Shown piece by piece: positions 6,508 to 11,054 of a stretch of 11,054 bases of DNA. Under the pieces are notes generated by a model. The model had not been told where the DNA came from, searched no databases, and saw nothing but the letters and a program-made list of their open reading frames with translations. The first letter of the stretch is position 1, and the number at the start of each line of letters is the position of its first letter. Source of the DNA: Arthrobacter sp. GTDB taxonomy: Bacteria > Actinomycetota > Actinomycetes > Actinomycetales > Micrococcaceae. The translations under genes were made by a program, and so were the position numbers. The stretch lies in contig JASLAA010000208.1 in assembly GCA_030147325.1 (NCBI GenBank), positions 1 through 11,054 of the forward strand. The letters run 5' to 3'.

Positions 6508-7008
6508 TCACATCTCTCGTGTTCGTTCGTCCTGGCCGGCGTACAGGAGCTGCCGCGAGGTGGCGAAGGTCCTGAGCTCGGCTACCTGCCATGCGAGCAG
6601 CGTGGCCAGCGCCGCGCCGAGGAACCATCCCCCGACGATCCAGCCCGGCCTGCCCATGCCCAGGAGGACTGCGCCGAATCCCACCACTTTCACCCCGTAG
6701 GCCCCGAGGAACAGCAGCATGGCGCGCGTCGGGTCGCTGGGTCCCGCGAGGTGCCCGATGAGCAGCGTGATCGCGGAGAAGGCGATCACGATGCCTGCCG
6801 CGAAGAGGGTGCTGGCTGCGCCCTGCCACCCGGAGACGACAGCGGCTGCAACCGCGACCAGGAGGACCGGACCGAGGGAGAAGACAAGACAGCGCCGCAG
6901 CATCGTCAGCCAGAGCGAAGGTTCACGTCCGTCGGACAGGACGGGTCCGGCACCGGAGTGCGTGGTGGGCGGGGTCAATGAATTCCGTCCGGTCTGGGGT
7001 TCGATCAC
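6508..7008 (-). CDS. AtpI-like four-helix membrane protein, first gene of the atp operon
   Basis: A 166-residue protein with a hydrophilic Pro/Thr-rich N-terminus and about four transmembrane helices (roughly residues 42-60, 66-87, 97-115 and 120-141), then a charged tail. Position and topology match the small membrane protein between wecA and atpB in other actinobacteria (Rv1303 in M. tuberculosis), usually called ATP synthase subunit I or hypothetical. A role in Fo assembly is inferred. The start is uncertain. The longest frame starts at GTG 7008 with no clear ribosome site. TTG at 6978 has a GGACGG-like site six bases upstream, and ATG lies just before LRRCLVF, nearer the first helix. It is separated from wecA by 86 bases and from the next gene by 13. 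Confidence 0.7.
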   Translation of the reverse strand: MIEPQTGRNSLTPPTTHSGAGPVLSDGREPSLWLTMLRRCLVFSLGPVLLVAVAAAVVSGWQGAASTLFAAGIVIAFSAITLLIGHLAGPSDPTRAMLLFLGAYGVKVVGFGAVLLGMGRPGWIVGGWFLGAALATLLAWQVAELRTFATSRQLLYAGQDERTREM

Positions 7009-7027
7009 GAGGGACGCAGCGCCCCGT

Positions 7028-7065
7028 CATCGATGTGCCGGGGCCCCGCAAGCGCTTCCATTCTA
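7028..7065 (-). promoter_or_regulatory. candidate atp operon promoter with operator-like palindromes
   Basis: On the minus strand TAGAAT (7060-7065) is one base from the TATAAT -10 consensus, in otherwise very GC-rich DNA. The region 17 bases upstream has no TTGACA-like -35. Two bases after the -10 comes the palindrome AAGCGCTT (7050-7057), inside TGGAAGCGCTTGCG, which resembles LacI-family operators (TGnAAnCGnTnnCA type). CGGGGCCCCG (7039-7048) and CATCGATG (7028-7035) follow. Transcription would start near 7053 with a leader of about 45 bases. Sequence patterns are seen; promoter and repressor use are inferred. Confidence 0.4.
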
Positions 7066-7091
7066 GCCGACGGGCCGGTGCGGCCCGCGGC
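7066..7091 (-). terminator. hairpin after wecA, probable terminator
   Basis: CGGGCCG (7071-7077) and CGGCCCG (7081-7087) form a perfect 7-bp stem with a 3-base loop. It is extended by GCCG (7066-7069) pairing with CGGC (7088-7091), with one bulged base at 7070, giving 11 bp. It begins three bases after the wecA TGA stop on the minus strand. No U-run follows, so this is an I-shaped terminator of the kind common in actinobacteria. It ends immediately before the putative atp -10 hexamer. Confidence 0.6.
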
Positions 7092-7094
7092 AGC

Positions 7095-8132
7095 TCAGGT
7101 GCCCACCGCAGCGGAAGTCCCCGCCGAACGATGCCGCGCGAGCGCACGGAAGATCCGCGGCGAATACAGGTACAGCGTGACGACGGCGGCCGCGAACACC
7201 GACGTCGGTACCGCCAGCGGCGCGTCCGCCGTGGCGAGCACGAACCCCGCGGCACCGGTCAGTGCCGAGAGGATGCTGACGAAGACCGACACCTGCACGT
7301 GGGTGAGTCCCGTATCGGTGAGGCGCTGGTACACGTGCTGGCGGTGCGCGGTGGACAGTCGCTCCCCCCGCCGGGCACGCCGCAGGAACGTGGTGAAGGT
7401 ATCCGCGAGATAGATCAGGACCGGCGAGAGGAGGTACTCGAGATAGACCCCGGCCAGCAGGCCCGTGACGGCGATCGCCGCCACGGACGCGCCCAGGAGG
7501 TAGCTGCCGACGTCACCGAGGAAGACGAATCCCCTGCCGAGGTTCCACGGGAGGAACCCGGCGAAGGCGGCCGCCAGGACGAGCCCGGCGACGGTCAGCC
7601 AGGCCTGGTCGCTCAGCACGCCGGCGAACGAGTACGACAGTCCGACGACAACGCCGTGCAGCCCGGAGATGCCGTTGATCCCGTCCATGAAATTGGCAGC
7701 GTTGATGTAGGTCGCGACCGCGACAGCTCCGATCGGGATCCACCAGTAGCTGCTGTCGTCGATCGTGGTCGCCAGCGCCGCGGTTCCGCCGGCGCCGATG
7801 AGCAGCTGGACAGCTGCACGGACCCTGATCGACAGCCCCCGGAAGTCCTCGATCCAGCCGAGGGTCGCGGCTGCCCCGACCATGCAGCCGATGATCAGGA
7901 TCAGGGACCGATCGATGGCGACGAGGCCTGTCGCGAGCGAGAGCGCGAGTGCCAGGAGGATCGCCACCGCGACAGCGACGCCCATGCCGCGGATGACGAC
8001 GGTGTCGTGCGAGGAACGGTCGTTCGGGATGTCGATGACCCCGAGGCGTTCGAGCACGGGTTTGACGAGGAACGGGAGCACGAGCGACAGCCCGAGCGCG
8101 CTCGCTGCCACGAGGACCAGGAGTGGGCTCAC
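7095..8132 (-). CDS. wecA: WecA/MraY-family polyprenyl-phosphate sugar-1-phosphate transferase
   Basis: Transfers a sugar-1-phosphate (GlcNAc-1-P in characterised WecA) from a UDP-sugar to a polyprenyl phosphate at the membrane, the first step of cell-wall linker or surface glycan assembly. The 345-residue polytopic protein, about ten helices, has the loop motif DIPNDRSSH (residues 34-42), NFMDGINGISGLHG with D150, FLGDVGSYLLG with D207, and the WecA-type HRQH motif at 263-266 (HRQHVYQRL). Synteny with actinobacterial atp operons supports WecA over MraY, but the true sugar is unknown. The start is GTG at 8132, overlapping the preceding TGA as GTGA; the longer ATG frame at 8186 lies inside the dehydratase gene. 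No clear ribosome site is seen, so translation is probably coupled. Confidence 0.8.
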   Translation of the reverse strand: MSPLLVLVAASALGLSLVLPFLVKPVLERLGVIDIPNDRSSHDTVVIRGMGVAVAVAILLALALSLATGLVAIDRSLILIIGCMVGAAATLGWIEDFRGLSIRVRAAVQLLIGAGGTAALATTIDDSSYWWIPIGAVAVATYINAANFMDGINGISGLHGVVVGLSYSFAGVLSDQAWLTVAGLVLAAAFAGFLPWNLGRGFVFLGDVGSYLLGASVAAIAVTGLLAGVYLEYLLSPVLIYLADTFTTFLRRARRGERLSTAHRQHVYQRLTDTGLTHVQVSVFVSILSALTGAAGFVLATADAPLAVPTSVFAAAVVTLYLYSPRIFRALARHRSAGTSAAVGT

Positions 8133-9979
8133 GGCGTCGAACCGATGCTGCGCTGGACGTGGCCGAACCCGCCCTCCGATTTCCACTCCTGCAGGCTCAG
8201 CCGCTGGGGATCAAGCGGCGCGACCGCGGTGTGCGAGATCTTGGGGTGGAGGGGGCGGGAGTCGTTCTCGCCGACCCCCATGAGATCCTCGTGCATCTTC
8301 TCGCCCGGGCGCAGTCCGGTGAAGACGATGTCGATGTCCTTGCCCGACATCGCGATCATGCGCTGCGCGACGTCCAGGATCTTCACCGGCTCACCCATGT
8401 CGAGGATCAGCACCTCGCCTCCGCTGCCGATCGCGCCCGCCTGCACCACGAGCTGGCAGGCCTCCGGGATGGTCATGAAGAACCGGGTGACCTCGGGGTC
8501 CGTGACCGTGATCGGACCTCCGTTGCGGATCTGCTCGGTGAACAGCGGCAGCATCGAGCCGCGGCTGCCGATCACGTTGCCGAAGCGCACCGACACGTAC
8601 TTCTGCTCCGTGCGCTCCGCATGCCATGAGGTGAGCTTCTCCGCGACGCGCTTCGAGTGGCCGAGCACGCTCGTCGGGTCGGCGGCCTTGTCCGTCGAGA
8701 TGTTGACGAAGTTGGTGACGCCGACGGCGGCGGAGGCCCTGAGGACGTTGAGGGTACCCTGCACATTCGTCTTCCATGCCTCCTCGGGATACTGCTCGAG
8801 GAGCGAGACGTGCTTGAGCGCGGCGGCGTGGAAGACCACCTGGGGCCTGCGGTCCTCGAAGATGTCCAGCAGCGCATCGGCGTCGCGGATGTCCGCGAGC
8901 ACCGTGTCCCGCCCGGTCAGCAGGCCACGTCCTGTCAGTGAGATCTGTGTGGACTGCAGACCTGTCTCGTCGCGGTCCAGCATGATCAGCTCGGCCGGCG
9001 CGAAGCCGGCGAGCTGGCGGCACAGCTCCGATCCGATGGAACCGCCCGCGCCCGTGACCAGCACACGTTTCCCGGTGATGTAGCCCGCCACCTCGTCCGG
9101 GTGGATGTCGACGGGACGGCGCCCGATGAGGTCCTCGACGGCCACCTCGCGGAAGTCCGCCATCCCTGCGCCCGCGGCGCCGAGCATGTCCCGCAGGGGA
9201 GGCAGGACGAGCACCTTGATACCGAGGCCCGCCACCAGGTCCGAGACCCGCCGGACCTGCACCGCCTCGACGTCCGCGAAGGCGATGACGAGGACGGAGG
9301 CCCGGGTCCTGCCCGCGATCGCCCGGAGGTCGTCGACCGATCCGAGGACGGGCACGGACGCCACGCGGAGGTGCTTCTTGGCTGGATCGTCGTCGACCAG
9401 GCCCACCGGGAAGTAGGGCGAGTTCGGGTCCTGCATCATGCGGCCGACGAGCGACGTGCCCAGGAAGCCCGCACCGTAGATCAGGGTGCGCTGCGCGTCC
9501 TCCCCCGGCCTGGCCTTGCTCTCGACGTACATCCTCTTGAGGTAGCGCGTGGCCGCGAGGAACATGCATGCGAAGGGGAACGCGATGATGCCGATGCTGC
9601 GCGGCACCTCGATCACGGTGAACAGGGCCACGCTGACCAGCACCAGGATGACGGCGACGAGGACGGCGACGACGACCAGGAGCTTCGCCTCATGGAAGCT
9701 GCCGAAACTGTACCTGCCGCGGTAGAGCGCAAAGCTCAGCCCGACCGCCAGCTGTGCGATGACCGCCACCGCGCAGAACGCCGCGATGCCCGTCATGTTC
9801 ACTTCCTTGACGAGCAGCTCATAGCGCAGGATCAGCGCGAGCAGGATGGCGACGATCCAGGCTGCCGCATCCAGGAGGTACTGCGACCAGAGCCAGATCG
9901 CCGGCTTGTCGCCGGAGGAGGACCCGGCGGCCGAGCCTGCGGGTGTCCGGGAGGAGGCCCGGTCTTCGGTGAGTCCCAT
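8129..9979 (-). CDS. membrane-anchored nucleotide-sugar 4,6-dehydratase (CapD/WbpM/PglF class)
   Basis: Probably converts UDP-GlcNAc (or a similar UDP-sugar) to a 4-keto-6-deoxy sugar for capsule, polysaccharide or protein glycosylation. The 616-residue product has four N-terminal transmembrane helices (about residues 28-135), a first Rossmann-like domain with GAGFLG, and a C-terminal extended short-chain dehydrogenase domain. The NAD site VTGAGGSIGSE contains G310-G316, followed by HAAALKHV, NISTDK (D430, K431) and SVLGHSKR with K443. The Tyr of ordinary YxxxK enzymes is replaced by L439, where characterised members have Met. ATG at 9979 has TTAGGA six bases upstream. It overlaps wecA by four bases, so the two form one transcription unit. 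The exact product sugar is not determinable. Confidence 0.85.
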   Translation of the reverse strand: MGLTEDRASSRTPAGSAAGSSSGDKPAIWLWSQYLLDAAAWIVAILLALILRYELLVKEVNMTGIAAFCAVAVIAQLAVGLSFALYRGRYSFGSFHEAKLLVVVAVLVAVILVLVSVALFTVIEVPRSIGIIAFPFACMFLAATRYLKRMYVESKARPGEDAQRTLIYGAGFLGTSLVGRMMQDPNSPYFPVGLVDDDPAKKHLRVASVPVLGSVDDLRAIAGRTRASVLVIAFADVEAVQVRRVSDLVAGLGIKVLVLPPLRDMLGAAGAGMADFREVAVEDLIGRRPVDIHPDEVAGYITGKRVLVTGAGGSIGSELCRQLAGFAPAELIMLDRDETGLQSTQISLTGRGLLTGRDTVLADIRDADALLDIFEDRRPQVVFHAAALKHVSLLEQYPEEAWKTNVQGTLNVLRASAAVGVTNFVNISTDKAADPTSVLGHSKRVAEKLTSWHAERTEQKYVSVRFGNVIGSRGSMLPLFTEQIRNGGPITVTDPEVTRFFMTIPEACQLVVQAGAIGSGGEVLILDMGEPVKILDVAQRMIAMSGKDIDIVFTGLRPGEKMHEDLMGVGENDSRPLHPKISHTAVAPLDPQRLSLQEWKSEGGFGHVQRSIGSTP

Positions 9980-10013
9980 GATTCCTAACGGTGTTCCACA
10001 GGCTGTCCCTGCA

Positions 10014-10073
10014 CCGGACGGACGAGTCCGGAGCGGCGGGAGCCTGCCGCGGCGGTGCCGGGCCCGGTCCGCC
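10014..10073. repeat. inverted repeats in the divergent intergenic region
   Basis: CCGGAC (10014-10019) and GTCCGG (10026-10031) form a perfect 6-bp inverted repeat with a 6-base spacer. CCGGGCCCGG (10058-10067) is a perfect 10-base palindrome, itself bracketed by GGCGG (10051-10055) and CCGCC (10069-10073). Both lie upstream of the two divergent genes. They could be operator sites or leader-RNA hairpins for the dehydratase message. In DNA this GC-rich, chance is also plausible. Confidence 0.3.
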
Positions 10074-10090
10074 AGGGGACTGGAGGGCGG

Positions 10091-10126
10091 TGTAATAGAC
10101 TGCTTCTACCCGAGAATACTAACTGC
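10091..10126. promoter_or_regulatory. AT-rich island, candidate divergent promoter region
   Basis: The 202-base gap between the two divergent starts contains one conspicuously AT-richer segment (10091-10126), unlike the GC-rich DNA around it. Plus-strand -10-like hexamers are TAGACT (10096-10101) and AATACT (10115-10120), about 60-85 bases before the glycosyltransferase start. On the minus strand TAGTAT is the nearest match. No convincing -35 box could be paired with any of them, so the exact promoter is unresolved. Confidence 0.35.
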
Positions 10127-10169
10127 ACCACGGTCGCCGGACCCGTTGCGCACTGTCCTGGCGCGGCCC

Positions 10170-10184
10170 GGAAGGAACACGTTG
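10170..10184 (+). promoter_or_regulatory. ribosome site and TTG start of the glycosyltransferase
   Basis: GGAAGGA (10170-10176), five bases of spacing, then TTG (10182-10184). This is the best start context in the frame, which stays open further upstream. The next in-frame start candidate, GTG in the FIVIAT strand, would cut into the first beta strand of the enzyme fold. Confidence 0.65.
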
Positions 10185-11054
10185 CACGTCCCCGTTGTCG
10201 CCTCCCCGCGCGTCTTCATCGTGATCGCGACCTTCAACCGGGCCGAGTACCTCCGGGAACTGCTCGACTCGATCGGCGCGCTCCAGCCCGGTCCCGCCGG
10301 CATCGTGGTGGTCGACAACGCCAGCACGGACGGCACGGCGGAGCTACTCCGCACCATCGAGATTCCCGTCCCCGTCGTCGTCGAACGCCTCTTCGTGAAC
10401 GTGGGTGGAGCCGGCGGATTCGCGGCGGGCATCGCGCGCGCCCTCGCCGAGGGTGCGGACTGGCTGTGGCTGATGGACGACGACGTCGTCGTGCTGCCCG
10501 ATGCGCTGGCGGCCTTCGCACCGTGGATGTCCCGTTACTCGTGCATCCACGGCAGGCGCTACGACCACGCCGGTGAACCGTTCTTCTGGCAGCATGTCCT
10601 CAACGAGACCCTCGGAGTGCACCTGCCGGTCCGGGGGGACGTCTTCGCCTCGTCGGCGGTGTTCCACACCAATGTGGGGTGCTTCGAGGGCATGCTGGTC
10701 GCAGCCGACGTCGTCCGCGAGATCGGCCTGCCCGACGCGAGGTTCTTCCTCAATGGTGACGACACCACCTACGGGTGGCTCATTTCGCAGCACTACCCCG
10801 TGGCCTACGTGGACGCCTTCGTCCTGCGGAAGACACGCGCCCAGCGCCAGGTGGACCTCGGCGTGCGCCACCTGAACGACTCGAGTGACCTCTCCCGCTT
10901 CTGCGGCATGCGCAACCGGGGGCACCTGGCGCGCTATCTCCGCCTGCACGGACGCTTCAGCCGCGTCGGTTTCGGTGTCGGCACCCTGCTCTCGGCCGGA
11001 AAGGAGATCCTGCGGCTGGTCGCGGTCGAGCACTCGGTCTCCGGCGTCGGAGCG
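10182..11054 (+). CDS. family 2 glycosyltransferase, galactofuranosyl/rhamnosyltransferase-like (partial)
   Basis: Transfers a sugar from a nucleotide donor to a growing cell-surface glycan, probably at the inner membrane face. The first 291 codons are present and the 3' end lies outside the window. A GT-A fold is visible: VFIVIATFNRAEYL (from about residue 11), VVVDNASTDGT, the NVGGAGGFAAGIARAL signature, and the metal-binding WLMDDD with D99-D101. A later NGDDTTYG (191-198) sits where GlfT-type enzymes have their catalytic-base acidic pair. The GGAGGF plus WLMDDD pairing is typical of GlfT1-like galactofuranosyltransferases and related rhamnosyltransferases; donor and acceptor cannot be fixed. 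No signal peptide or membrane segment is seen. It diverges from the dehydratase-wecA unit, suggesting a polysaccharide locus continuing to the right. Confidence 0.85.
   Translation, partial: MHVPVVASPRVFIVIATFNRAEYLRELLDSIGALQPGPAGIVVVDNASTDGTAELLRTIEIPVPVVVERLFVNVGGAGGFAAGIARALAEGADWLWLMDDDVVVLPDALAAFAPWMSRYSCIHGRRYDHAGEPFFWQHVLNETLGVHLPVRGDVFASSAVFHTNVGCFEGMLVAADVVREIGLPDARFFLNGDDTTYGWLISQHYPVAYVDAFVLRKTRAQRQVDLGVRHLNDSSDLSRFCGMRNRGHLARYLRLHGRFSRVGFGVGTLLSAGKEILRLVAVEHSVSGVGA

Noticed and set aside
5214..6575. A 453-codon plus-strand open frame opposite atpB and the AtpZ-like gene
   Set aside because: The highly acidic His/Glu/Asp translation arises from the reverse complement of hydrophobic membrane-protein codons. 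It is not a real gene.
6923..7255. Minus-strand frame with an ATG at 7030 in the wecA-atp gap
   Set aside because: It runs out of frame with the AtpI-like gene, starts inside wecA in its full extent, has an Arg-rich product and no ribosome site.
8133..8186. N-terminal extension of wecA to the ATG at 8186
   Set aside because: It lies inside the dehydratase coding region. The GTGA overlap at 8129-8132 gives a conventional start directly before the first membrane helix.
6978..9083. A 701-codon plus-strand open frame opposite the wecA and dehydratase genes
   Set aside because: It is a shadow frame across two recognisable minus-strand genes and their spacer. The product is low-complexity Arg/Glu/Asp and then Ser-rich, with no domain.

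Overview
The window is high-GC DNA from an actinobacterium. The subunit sequences and gene order look like the family Micrococcaceae (Arthrobacter and relatives). That placement rests on recalled protein similarity and was not checked by a search. All genes between positions 1 and 9979 lie on the minus strand; one partial gene at the right edge lies on the plus strand. Coding density is high, no stretch over about 200 bases lacks a gene, and I see no tRNA, rRNA, CRISPR array or insertion sequence.

Right to left on the minus strand, region 1 (8129-9979 and 7095-8132) is a two-gene surface-polysaccharide unit. It holds a membrane-anchored nucleotide-sugar 4,6-dehydratase of the CapD/WbpM/PglF class, overlapping by GTGA a WecA-type polyprenyl-phosphate sugar-1-phosphate transferase. 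Together they could make a modified sugar nucleotide and load the first sugar onto the lipid carrier. A family 2 glycosyltransferase resembling galactofuranosyl- or rhamnosyltransferases diverges from them at 10182 and runs off the window. A 202-base gap with AT-rich promoter-like DNA and inverted repeats separates the two directions.

Region 2 (1-7008) is the F1Fo ATP synthase operon, in order: a 4-TM AtpI-like protein, a 2-TM AtpZ/AtpI-family protein, atpB (a), atpE (c), atpF (b), atpH (delta), atpA (alpha), atpG (gamma), atpD (beta, cut by the left edge). The epsilon gene atpC would follow outside the window. wecA, then a small membrane protein, then atpB is an arrangement also known in Mycobacterium tuberculosis (Rv1302, Rv1303, Rv1304). 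A strong hairpin after wecA and a -10-like TAGAAT mark the probable boundary between the polysaccharide unit and the atp operon.

The coding content is conventional: I do not find a new enzyme system. The most noteworthy signals are non-coding or architectural. Several atp intercistronic spacers carry hairpins, the largest (two 16-base arms) between atpA and atpG. The delta subunit shows a visible internal domain duplication. atpB starts at TTG and overlaps a short upstream ORF. A LacI-operator-like palindrome sits over the putative atp start site.
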